Assembly (NCBI GenBank): GCA_036426205.1
Contig: CM071570.1
Coordinates: 57,942,880 to 58,006,879, forward strand
Direction of reading: 5' to 3'
Origin: Ascaphus truei
Lineage: Eukaryota; Chordata; Amphibia; Anura; Ascaphidae
DNA length: 64,000 nt
Shown here: one piece after another, positions 34,786-44,984 of the stretch
Numbering within the stretch: the first letter of the stretch is position 1
How the letters are laid out: each line of letters starts with the position of its first letter
The notes under the pieces: generated by a model
Database searches by the model: none
What the model was told of the DNA's origin: nothing
The model's input: the letters and a program-made list of their open reading frames with translations, nothing else
Program-made: the position numbers and the translations under genes

Positions 34786-35030
34786 CTGTACCGGCCACCT
34801 TTAATCTAACATTTACCCGCAATTGTTTGGCTTTTTTTTTCAGCCGCCGAACTTGGCCGCGCGCCAGCCGCATCTTGCGGTCGCGCACGGCCGTTTCTCC
34901 CGATCAGCGCTAATGGCGCTGAACAAAGGAAGGGCCTGCGGCGCCGAAAAGAAAAAAAAAGCCCGCGTCTGCACGCGGTTTAAAAATACCTGCGTTGGCG
35001 GCCGCATTAGACTAAAGGCGGCCGCCACTG
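34786..35030. mobile_element. TA-flanked miniature transposon (copy 2)
   Basis: A 245 bp GC-rich insert flanked by TA (34784-34785 and 35031-35032). The left end begins CTGTACCGGCCACCTTTAAT and the right end read inward begins CAGTGGCGGCCGCCTTTAGT. Same family as 4789-5048. The second base differs between the ends (CTG against CAG) in both copies. Inserted in the GIY-YIG coding region of a PLE. Confidence 0.75.
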
Positions 35031-35439
35031 TATCAAAAATATGGATATCACCCATCCAGTTTCAAACCATTTCAAACAATGCCAAAAAGGCAGTCTTAAA
35101 CATTTCAAATGCATTGCTCATGAACATATCAAACCCCACAAACGAGGGGAGATAGATCCAAAGTTCTTTACAAAAGGGAAGCATTTTGGATATTAAATAT
35201 TGGCACATTGATACCCAAAGATCCCAATACTGAATGGGACCTAAAAGTCTCTCTCTAATTATATCATATGTAGTATACAGCTTCATTTGATATTGTTTTT
35301 TTTAACTAATTGTCTCCTTGATGGTTCTTTCTCCCTCCGTCCTCTTCTCTTGCTGCCTAAAAAATGGTTATATATCTCTGTACAATTATGTATTACTGCC
35401 AACATGCCTAAGTGCAATGTAATTGCATTATGCATATGT

Positions 35440-35790
35440 AATTAATCATTACAGGTGTCACACACCAGTTAATTAGCACAATGGATGTTTAAATAGTACC
35501 CTCCTTGTGCTTACGTCATACTCCTTGAGAAAGAGCAGTTTTGCTCAAAACGCGTGGGAGGAGGTCTCTCATTTTTTGTTTGTGATTAATATCTGTTTTA
35601 TGTAGCCAAATAAAGTTTTTGATTTTAATTTTTGCTGGTGAGTCTGAGTTCACATTAGGAGCAGCTTATGCATCGATCTTCTTTTCTTCATTGTTACATC
35701 CGGATCGAGGTCACTCTATGGAGGGACGCTAATCACTTATCCAGGTGCACCGCGAGGCCAGGAGAGAAGGGGAACGGTTTAAATCGTGAG
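35440..35790 (+). mobile_element. PLE non-coding end (pLTR)
   Basis: Follows the PLE GIY-YIG remnant in the same orientation. It carries a hammerhead-like motif and an AT-rich segment with AATAAAG, then TTTTGCTGGTGAGTC, shared with the inverted copy at 8240-8540. Confidence 0.5.
35517..35565 (+). ncRNA. Degenerate hammerhead-like motif
   Basis: CTCC, core TTGAGAA, stem II GAGC/GCTC (35533-35536 with 35543-35546), then AAAAC in place of GAAAC, GC, GTG, and GGAG closing stem I. The helices are kept but the core is altered in both strands, so this is a scar or a non-cleaving relative. Confidence 0.4.
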
Positions 35791-36260
35791 TAAAAATACT
35801 CCATACCGGCTTAAGTTACTGTGTTTCATGCAGCCGTCATCCATATATTGGACATGGGTCTGCACTCAGTTACCCCTCACGAAGCTCCATCTAGGCTTTA
35901 ACTCCAATACACTCCGCTTACATGCCTTTCATCCCAAAGCTATATATAGCTAATATGTGTGAATACCTTTGAGCAAACAGATGGTTTCTCTGTATCCAAT
36001 CCTTTTACCAGCTGCATATTTCAAAAAGGGAGGAGTGCAGGTAATATGTACAGTATTTGACATCCAAATTAGACATTTTATAATGATAGATCCAAACATT
36101 AAAATCGACTTGTCAAGTACACAATTTGAACACATTTGTAGAATGTCTGGAGAGGAAAAGTTTTAATCTGCTGCTTATATTGGTATTGTACCTTATTCCA
36201 AGGGATAAGGATGACGTAACATATAATATTACAGCTTGGAAGGTATATTTAAAAGAAGCA

Positions 36261-36761
36261 CAGCTCAACCCCGTTATAGCGCGATCCGCTATAACGCGGA
36301 TCTGCTTATAACGCGGTTTGAGCATGAACCCCCCGAATTTAAAAAAAAATGTAATTTTTTTTGCACACACACTGCACACACTCACTGCACACTGCATACA
36401 TTCACAGCACAATGCATACACTCACAGCACACTGCACACACTCACAGCACACTGCATACCTTCACAGCACACTGCACACATTCACAGCACACTGCATACA
36501 CTCACAGCACACTGCACACACTCAAAGCACACTACATACATTCATAGCACACTGCACACACTCCCAGCACACTGCACACACTCACAGCACACTACACACA
36601 CTCACAGCACACTGCACACACTCACAGCACACAGCACACACTCACAGCACACTGCATACACTCACAACACACTGCATACACTCACAGCACACTGCATACA
36701 CTCACAGCACACTGCACACACACACTGACACACTGACACACACACAGTCTCACACAGTCAA

Positions 36762-36797
<36 letters not shown>

Positions 36798-37086
36798 ACT
36801 GTCTCTTTAAGGGAGCTTGCTCTCGCAAGACGGAAGCAGAAGCAGGAAGCAGAGACAGGGAGAAGAGCTGACAGATGCCGGGTAAGTGCTGTGTGCTGTT
36901 GTCATTGCTCCACCGAGTCTGGGAACGCTGGGAGAGTTCTCAGCTTTCCCCCTCCGGCGGACACGGTACCACCACAAAAAAAAATTTAAAAAAAGATTTT
37001 GGCGGCCATTTTTTTTCCGCGACCCAGATTATAACGCGATGGTCGCGGGTGGCCCCCGAGGACCGTGCTATTATGGGGTTAAGCTG
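36261..37086. mobile_element. Non-autonomous TA-type DNA transposon with internal minisatellite
   Basis: The left end is CAGCTCAACCCCGTTATAGC. The right end read inward is CAGCTTAACCCCATAATAGC. TA follows the right end (37087-37088) and CA precedes the left, probably a mutated TA. Near the left end are further ATAACGCG palindromic units. The interior carries an 18 bp minisatellite, a (CA)n tract and a GC-rich segment. No transposase. The ends are reminiscent of Tigger/pogo-type elements. Confidence 0.65.
36361..36716. repeat. Minisatellite, 18 bp unit, about 20 copies
   Basis: Tandem CTCACAGCACACTGCACA units with point variants. All three plus-strand frames are open across it and translate to meaningless His/Thr-rich repeats. 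A (CA)n tract follows at about 36717-36792. Confidence 0.95.
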
Positions 37087-37739
37087 TACTAGAGCCACAG
37101 AACTGTTCGGATATCTGGGAGGTTATTATGAATGTTTCTATAAATACAATAATTGAAGAGATCTTCCTTTAGATATAGGGAGCGCAGATAGATCAAAGCA
37201 AATAAAATCAAGAACCAAATATATAATGAAGTAAGTATCACCATAAAATATATGAAAATAAAGCAAGAAATGCTCTCACATGGGGCAAATGCAAATAGGG
37301 CATTTGGTATACTGATATAGCTTTAAACTTCTTTGCTGACTCTTGAAATATTCACTCAGAAATTAGACAAAAAAGCATAGCATTGTATATGCAGTATGTT
37401 GCAACAGAAATATATTATATTATCATGGTGGAGGATAACTAGAATAACCAATTGGCCTCCAAAGAAGCACACTAGTGGTGCACATCAAAGCTATTAAAAC
37501 TTAACATTTAATGGTTATAAAATAATATATGTCTACACTTGCTCAATAATTAATTATCTCAAACAGAAAAATATAGAGAGGTGCAAAAAAGCAATGAATA
37601 AAAGTGCCTTTATAAATAATTTTCAATAATGAATTAAATAGTGTGTATGTTTAAAAATAAACAGTAAAAATTACAGATGATGGACTGTGTGAATAATGAA
37701 CACTACTGACTATATTAAAGAGAACAAACGGATCCTCAA

Positions 37740-37930
37740 AGACAAAAACAGCTACTGTATTTTAGATTGTGACCCGACTATCAAATTTAAACCGGAACTT
37801 CACCTAATATACACTACCAAAAATTCATAAGAATCAAGAAAGACCTCTTGGCCGACCGATTGTATCGGTCAATAACAATCTGACAGAAAAAGGCAGTGTA
37901 TATTTGGACAAATTTGATGTCCATTTGTAA
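37740..37930 (+). pseudogene. Penelope-like element, RT fragment
   Basis: The frame contains LPKIHKNQERPLGRPIVS, the conserved finger-region block of PLE reverse transcriptases, followed by NNLTEKGSVYLD. Only about 60 codons remain before an L1-type insertion. Confidence 0.65.
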
Positions 37931-37959
37931 CAGCGTTACCATCCTATATTAGGGTTGGA

Positions 37960-39060
37960 CTCTAGAATATTTAAAAAGTGGAGCTGAGTGGGGCTATTAA
38001 GACTAGGAGATTTGATGGACATGGGAGAAATCAGAAGTTTTAAATATTTTCAGGACCAGTTTGATTTTAAAGAAGTAGAAAGATGGCAATATACGCAAAT
38101 TGTCCACTATATGAACACCAAAAGAAATAAAAAAGATATGTTGAGGAGATTGAATCCTTTTGAAGCGGCGTTGGTATTGCTGGGTGCTAGAGGACATAAT
38201 ATATTGTATATCTATAAAACAATATTGGAAATCAAAGCTGAACCTAAGCCCGGATTTGTATTAGCTTTGATTTGTATTAGCTTAGTAATGCCAGCTCCTC
38301 CTCGATATCGACGAATATACTGGAAAATATATATAAGATAATGTACAGGTGGTACTATACGCCACAAAAATTGAACGAATGCTATCCAGGAACGTCTGAC
38401 AAGTGCTGGAGAGAGTGTGGGAGGTGGGTACAATGCTTCATATCTGGTGGAAGTGTAAGAAAATAAAGTGTTTCTGGGATGGGATAGTGGAGCAGATTTT
38501 TAATATAACCAAGATTAGAATCCCGAAAGACCCAAGCATTTTATTACTAAACAGAGAGGGGGTCAAAGGGCATAGAATTAGGAAATCTCTATTAATACAT
38601 ATGCTGAATGCAGCAAGATGTACTATAGCTGCCAACTGGAAAAAACTGGAGGTGCCCACTATGAGACAATGGGAGTCGAGAGTATGGGAGGTTATGAGAA
38701 TGGAGCAGCTCTCATATATAACAACTGACACAAGGTTAAAATATGAGTTTCTCTGGCAGTCGTGGTCTGAGTTCACTGGTAATAGAATACTGTAAGATGA
38801 GAGAGGAATCATCTGCCAAAATGAGAATAATATGGATAAGCGGGTTTACTAAATATGGAGTTGACTTATTATCAGATTTTATTTTAAGTGAATTTTGTTT
38901 TGTTTTTGTATTGTGATTGTATTTATTGTTTAACAAACTATATCTATGATTATTATAATTTGTAAGTTGTATTGTGATGTTTGGTTTTGTAGTGTATAAT
39001 ATTGTGTTATATGTTCACAGTTATAAAAATGTTGACAATAAATAAAGAATTAAAAAAAAA
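37960..39060 (+). pseudogene. L1-clade LINE, 5'-truncated ORF2 3' end
   Basis: Two frames give the C-terminal half of an L1-like ORF2: FKYFQDQFDF at 38030, then in another frame GTMLHIWWKCKKIKCFW at 38420 and WESRVWEVMRMEQLSY at 38670. The CxxC-type LHIWW C-terminal motif is characteristic. A 3' UTR ends with AATAAATAAAG and a poly-A run (39037-39060). It is a dead, 5'-truncated insertion on the plus strand. Confidence 0.7.
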
Positions 39061-40479
39061 ACTGTAAAAATGACAGATGAAGGACTGTGTCCTGTTGTCC
39101 ACTATAAAGGATGCTGATTAGCTTTTAATTGATAGAACTGATCAAACAGCAAGTATCTGCTAAATCCAAAGCAATTGCACAAGTAATAAAGACTCCTCTT
39201 TCACAGTGTAAGGATATATAATGGCTACAACATACCCTGCATAAGTTTTCCCAACTAGCGTCTGTTATGGATAACTAAATATAAAAGCTATGAGGAGTAC
39301 AGTGCAGCTCTAACATCACTACATACTTGTACTACTAACCTAATTGAAGTTCACAGATGCCTCCAATGTTGTAGACATAAATAATGCGTTCATACATTGC
39401 AGAGGTAGTTCACAGAGCAGAATTACAGGTAAATGTGACGACAGTGATAAACAAGTAGAAGGCTCAAGAAGGGTCAAGGAGCATCTGCTATGGCTAAACA
39501 AATCTAAAAGCCATAAGGTGCACAGTGCAGCTTTAACATCACTGCATAATTGTACCTCTGAAACTGATTGAAGTCTGCAGATTGCTCCTCTCAGATATAA
39601 ACTCTGTGCAGAGATAATGTGAAACACAATGCAGCTCTCCAGTGGCTGCCTAGTTATACCTCAGAGTTATCAGATATGCAGTAACCCCCTCTATTGAGGA
39701 CCCACATGCAAAGAAGCTACTGTAAGGCATCAAGTGGTAGCATATCAAATTAGTGTAGCAGATAGTATAGCATAAATATAACACACTGTGATATAATTTT
39801 GCAAAGAAACCTGTGCAAGCGAGTGGAACCAAGCAGTCAATCCTTCCCTGTCATGACGTCAGCACATTTTATGCCCTACGCCTTTCTTTCCTAGGTGGAG
39901 CTTTGTCAGGTGCAGGTTAGTGAGAAGAAGCAGCTATTGAGAGCTTTAAATAGTGTTTGCCATTGCTATGGTTATGAGGCACCAATCAGATACCAGATAT
40001 CATGGCTCTCACACAGTGAAGTCGTGACTCGCACTGTCTTCGCTCTCTACCCAAACGTAGACATATAAACACAATTGAACAATAACTTAAAGTAAAGATT
40101 TCTGTTGAGTAACAAATTGAGATATCATAAGTGCATGAACACTTATTTGAGGCTATATGACACCACACAAAATGTGTAAAAGTTATTGTGGCTCTTCATA
40201 TTGATCCAATACTGAGCTAGGTTACTAAACTCAGTGTAAATTCCATCTGAATAGACTTTTACTAAATAGTGAGAACCACAGTTCAAAGTATATCACTATA
40301 AATTCCTATGGCTATATTAAGCCTATTTTAGGTATGTCTGTTGAAGATTAGTTGCCAGATGTGTTGGTAATCATTTTTCTACAATCAATAGAAGTTGCTA
40401 ATATTGTATATTTACAGGAGAATGTCATTACAATAGAAAAATACCACTGTTAGATGGTGCATAGATGTTAATGATTATA
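39061..40479 (-). mobile_element. PLE non-coding end (pLTR)
   Basis: Lies 3' of the minus-strand PLE remnant at 40480-40715 and carries a hammerhead-like motif at 39871-39915. The block GTAAAAATGACAGATGA at 39063 recurs at 37663, on the other side of the L1 insertion. So either the pLTR flanks it or a related copy lies there. Confidence 0.45.
39871..39915 (-). ncRNA. Degenerate hammerhead-like motif
   Basis: Minus strand: core CTGACAA (39903-39909), a decayed stem II, GAAAG in place of GAAAC, GC, GTA. Recognised mainly by position 3' of a GIY-YIG remnant and by similarity to the other copies. Confidence 0.35.
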
Positions 40480-40715
40480 TTATATTAACGGAGTGTATAG
40501 GCAACCCTCATTGAGTTTCAGTGGATTTAATGTTTTTAGCCTGTAAATCCATTCTGAAGCACGCCTGAGGCGTTTGTTGTCTATATCACCTCCTCTCATA
40601 TTACTCCTAAGATGGTCGATGCCCATAAAGGGCAAACATTTGGCATCCCCATTTTGTACAGAGTTGTCATGGCGTGCCACTGGGGTGTCAAGTTTGTTAG
40701 TGACAGAGTTCATAT
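40480..40715 (-). pseudogene. Penelope-like element, C-terminal end of GIY-YIG domain
   Basis: The minus-strand frame contains LPFMGIDHL, then a segment ending ASEWIYRLKTLNPLKLNEG. This matches the terminal conserved block of PLE endonucleases (compare FWIHRLDSLTPRGFN at 5786-6070). Truncated upstream by a gypsy element. Confidence 0.65.
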
Positions 40716-40729
40716 GTTCTAAGAAACGT

Positions 40730-42190
40730 CATCGGAATTCTCTGATAAAACCTAACTTAATTAAATGTGCACCTGGACATACAGTGGGTCCTCTTATGGA
40801 GACATGGAACAAATTCCAGTTGGTCAATGGGTTACTATACCGAGTGGTTCCTTATCATATTCATCAGGATAGGAGGCAACTAGAGTTCCCAAGGAAGCTA
40901 CAATATATGGTGTTGAGATCATTATATGATGAACATGGACACTTGGGTGTAGATAAAATGTTCGGACTCCTGAGGGATAGATTCCACTGGCCAAAAAGGA
41001 GGTAGGATGTGGAACATCACTGACAAAGATTATTGAGGTGCATCCAGAGGAAAGCACTGCCTAGACGTGCAGCTCCAATTTACCATTTGAATTGTTCTGG
41101 TCTTATGGACTCGGTATGTATGGACTTCCTGTGCATAGAACAAAACTCCAGTGGCATCGACAAAGTACTAGTAATCACTGATCACTATACCCGTTATGCC
41201 CAAGATTTTCCCACTAAAGACCAAAAGACTATCACGGTCGCTAAGGTATTGTGGGAGAAATATTTAGTTCATTATGGAATACCGAATTGCATGCACTCGG
41301 ACCATTCAATCGAACCCTGCTGGACATGCTGGGCATTTTGAAAGACTCATAGAAGGTGAGCTGGAGCCAGCACGTGGAGCAGCTGATGCATGCCTATAAT
41401 GGCACCTGCCACAAGTCCACTGGATTCTCCCCATATTTTAAGATGTTCGGCAGACAAGCCAGGCTACCGGTGGACATCCTTCTGGGAATCTCCACTTATG
41501 GGGTGCCCAATTTAGCACACTACCAATATGTCAAACGACTGAAAATCAACCTGCAAAGAGCTTATCAGCTAGCAGAAGGGACCACTGCTAAGCCAAACCA
41601 TAATAAAAAATGAAGATAGCACAGCAAGGTACGTTCAGGAGCTTTGCCCTGGAGAAAAGGTTCTACTGAGGAATCTGGGAGTGCCAGGAAAGCATAAACT
41701 TGCTGACCGATCGAGAGATAGCCCATTCGAGGTGGAGTCACAGCTATCTGGGATTCATGTGTACCGAATAAAGGACTCTTAAGTATGGATAAAAGTGTGG
41801 CACTGAAACCATCTACTGCCCATTCCTCAAGTCACTGAGCCTGATCAATCAGATTTTTTACCCAATGTGCAGGAGGTTATTGAAGATGAGCTTATCACTG
41901 GACCTATCGATCCCATACCCACTTTGTATGGTACCGCTACCCAGACCTTAGATTCTGAAAGCCTGGCATTCACCCCAATGGGTGACCATAATAATGGCAT
42001 TCGCTCTATGAGAGGGCCAGCGCATCAAGCCACTGGACCCCTCTCCGACCAAGAAAATGAAGAAGAGCTTTCAGAATTAACAAATGTACCAGCTCCCGAA
42101 TTGAGGAGGAGTCAAAGAACCATGCACCCCCCAATTAGATTGGCTTATGATTCAATGGGACAACCCCACTATGGGTCTCAGTAGACGTCT
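40730..42190 (+). pseudogene. Ty3/gypsy integrase remnant
   Basis: The 3' end of a pol polyprotein. An H2C2-like zinc finger region (HGHLGVDKMFGLLRDRFHWP, near 40930) is followed by an integrase core with MDFL (first Asp, near 41130) and ITDHYTRYAQ. Next comes HSDH for the second Asp near 41300. The catalytic Glu region is lost at a deletion near 41335. Then HAYNGTCHKSTGFSPYFKMFGRQARLP, the typical post-core block. A C-terminal acidic tail (41867-42184) leads to a polypurine tract (AGGGGGAGAG) directly before the 3' LTR. Several frameshifts. The upstream gag, protease and RT are absent. Confidence 0.8.
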
Positions 42191-42377
42191 AGGGACAGAT
42201 TTGCATCCATTATGTCTGTATTTATGGAAGTATATCATGCCATTTAAGTTATGCGTATAAAATTTGAGTTATTTTGTTCAGGCAACTATATATTTTCCAT
42301 TACATGTGTTGTGTTATGAGCACTGTGTGATTTTGTTTTCTCATGTGGGGTAGATGAGGTCTTTGCCAGGGGGAGAG

Positions 42378-43318
42378 TGTAGCGGTGTGCCCTCACTTGC
42401 CTCCTCCCTGACAGTGGTCCGATCGTGTGGGAGGGTTTAGTGAGCTGTGTCGGCCATGTTGTGGTTGGCACAGCCGCATGTATATGGACTGTGTGTAAGG
42501 AAGCGCCCATCTTGGTGCTGCCGGAAGAGGATGTCCTGTGGTTCAAGATTTTCTTCACAGACTGGAGACGGCATGGTCAGTGCTGACAAAGCCAGCGAAA
42601 GGAGAGGTACTGTTTGGGGAGCTAGTAAGTCCCTGGACTAAGCCAAACCCGGTCCCCATAGGCCTCAGGCAGTTTCCCCTACCCTGTAGTGGATGTATTG
42701 TAGGGCCAACCCATAGTAAGGGACTTGCCCTTTAGTGTGCAGACGTTTCAGCAGAGCAGACAGAGCTGCAGCGTGAGGATTCCCCAGGCCTGGCGGAATC
42801 GACCCTGCGGTACTACCGGACGTAAGGCGAGAAGGGAATTTTGTTGGAGGTCCAGCATCGTGGGACCACGGTTGCAGCCTGTCTACAATTTACTTGAGTA
42901 AGCCAGGAAGGTACAACCACATGCACCAACACTCCACGGGAGGGAAGCGCTGCCCACACATATATTTTGGTGGGACTGTTCTGTGGACATCAGGGTCTAG
43001 TGCCCAGGGCACCCTCAGTCTTGTGGGGGGTACTTTATTGGGATACTGTATTGTGCTATCAGGAGACTATGGGACCATAGTAAAATCGGGTTGTACATAT
43101 TTCTTGTGATTGTGGTTATTGGAGGTATACCAAATAGGTATACTGGTTTCCGTGAGGGGCTATTCCATCAATGCAGGGATCCTCATGGATCGAGGAGCTG
43201 CACCATCCACCCCAGGCTCCCCCAAGTGCAGAGGCATAGGCTTCTTGTGAGCCTAACAGGTAGCACATAACACCGGTAACACGCATATCTCCCTGAGGAG
43301 GAGGGAAAGGGTGTTACA
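42378..43318 (+). mobile_element. 3' LTR of Ty3/gypsy element
   Basis: Starts TGTAGCGG immediately after the polypurine tract and ends GTGTTACA, giving 941 bp with TG...CA termini. The matching 5' LTR is not in the window, so the element is 5'-truncated, and the target duplication cannot be tested. Confidence 0.7.
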
Positions 43319-43329
43319 TAATCAATGTA

Positions 43330-44984
43330 CTCTAAACATCCTATCCAAATAATTACAAGTACTGTATTTGGTTCCTTCTCCAAGTACACAAATGTGAATG
43401 TAGTAGTCTGTTGAGAGATTTCTTCCCTCAGGAGAAAGGTGGTGATACATTTTTGTGCACTTAATTATTTTACATTTTCTTTCACTATATTTATTAGGGC
43501 ACTTCTGTCTTTTAGAAACAAAAATACATAATACTGCGCACCAGACAGTGATAAAAGTGTAAATTAGTGATTGAATTTAATCAATTATTTGGTGATGCAT
43601 ATAGTGTTAATAGATATATTATCAATATGGTGATACAATCACAAAAAACGTAAGTGATACAATGTATAAATAAAAAACAATGTGTCCTGAACACATAAGT
43701 GAATAATGGATATGATGCAATATAACCTTGGTTCACAACCAGAGTGTCTGCTGCTAATCAGAAACGATGGCTCATCATCCTGAAGTACTAGTGAAAAGAA
43801 GAAAGACAGCACACAACTCTCATGGTGTAGTATTACAAAATATATTGTGTTATATTGGAGCAGGTGAGTATTGCACGTACATCAGCTCAAGTCAAACAGG
43901 CATTACATGTTTGGTACATATTACCACAATGGCGCACAGCTGGCCCCCACACCAAGCAATGGTTCCTGTTGTCCCCTACCAGGTAGGTGGGTATCCGCAT
44001 CCTCATCGTGGACTGTTGGTTCCTGGTTCCCGGTAAGTTCTAGCAGCTCTTAGAAATCAGTCCATGCTTGATTGACACTTATCATGGCTCAAACAAAATG
44101 TAGGGAAACTCCCACACTGGCAGCAAATGCCGATTACACTCACTGCATCCTCAGCGGCAGCTACTGACGTTACCAGACCTCATCACTAGAATGTGACCAC
44201 CTGGTGATCGATCAGATGCTTGTATTGCTGCAGACACAGATAGTAGTGGCAGTGTATCTGGAGTCCATACATTGCAGGTCTAACATTCAATCCTACGCGT
44301 TTCATAGACTGTATCTACTTTCAGGGAATGCTTATTTCACACATGAATGCAACTTATAAACCCTGCAGGTCCATGCGATTGGTAGAGTAAGGTGGAAGAG
44401 TCGAACCAATCACAAAAAGTCCCACAGCTGTTCCAATCTTAAAACACTATGGCTACAAGTTATACAATTTATTAAAAATAACAATATTAAAACATATTTA
44501 TATAATATATTATTAAAAACAACAATCGCTGACATCTAATTTACGTTGGAATGTACAGCTGGAATGAATTATATGATTCCCAAGCACTAGAACGAAAGAA
44601 CGTCATACTGTTGTTAGTCACAGAACAAAATACTGATTCTATTTATATTCATTAATGAATACAGTTCATGACTTGGAATATCAAATGAGATCATGAAGGT
44701 GATAGAGAAATAACTGTTTAAGGAATATATAGATAATTATTCCGTAATACAAAAATGCGCTTATTCAATACAATGTTGCAGAATTGGACATAATATCAAA
44801 CTACAGAGAAATACTAAACTTACCACATAAATTAATAGGATAAAATACCATTCATTTTAAAACTAACTTATATAATCAACAATGAGTAAGGGGATAGAAA
44901 AATAAGGGAGGACATGCAAATACTGTCATATATTTGCGATAATGAAACTTACAGTAATATAGGGACCATATGTCTATCTCTTTA
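43330..44984 (-). mobile_element. PLE pLTR, copy A
   Basis: The minus strand of 43940-44960 aligns with the plus strand of 61530-62540 over about 1 kb, including a hammerhead-like motif. It lies 3' of the PLE ORF remnant at 44985-47937. Against copy B it lacks five C(A/T)GTA insertions and has one of its own at 44950-44956. The part from 43330 to 43940 is unassigned. Confidence 0.65.
44289..44331 (-). ncRNA. Hammerhead-like motif, copy A
   Basis: Minus strand: GCATTCC, core CTGAAAG (two changes from CTGATGA), stem II TAGA/TCTA with loop TACAG, then an intact GAAAC, GC, GTA, then GGATTGAATG able to pair partly with CATTCC. GAAAC-GC-GTA is complete here while the first strand is mutated; copy B at 62198 has the reverse pattern. 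Confidence 0.55.

Larger units (their letters stand above)
33880..35300 (+). pseudogene. Penelope-like element, GIY-YIG region (interrupted twice)
   Basis: Plus-strand fragments: CGKFKVCQYV at about 33905-33933, then after a solo LTR, REDTKEFKFL and SLVTCNTDHVIYMITCGC with KRYVSLTTRAFKIRMLEHIRH at 34640-34785. These are the zinc-binding-like lead-in and first half of the GIY-YIG nuclease, with the arginine helix present; YIG has become YVS. After a TA-flanked MITE the nuclease continues (PVSNHF near 35050). The order matches the PLE at 5786-6735. Its pLTR with a hammerhead-like motif follows at 35440-35790. Confidence 0.7.

Noticed and set aside
36236..36810. Overlapping open frames of 100-149 codons rich in His, Thr, Ser and Gln
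   Set aside because: All three frames are open only because the 18 bp minisatellite contains no stop in any frame. It is not a gene.
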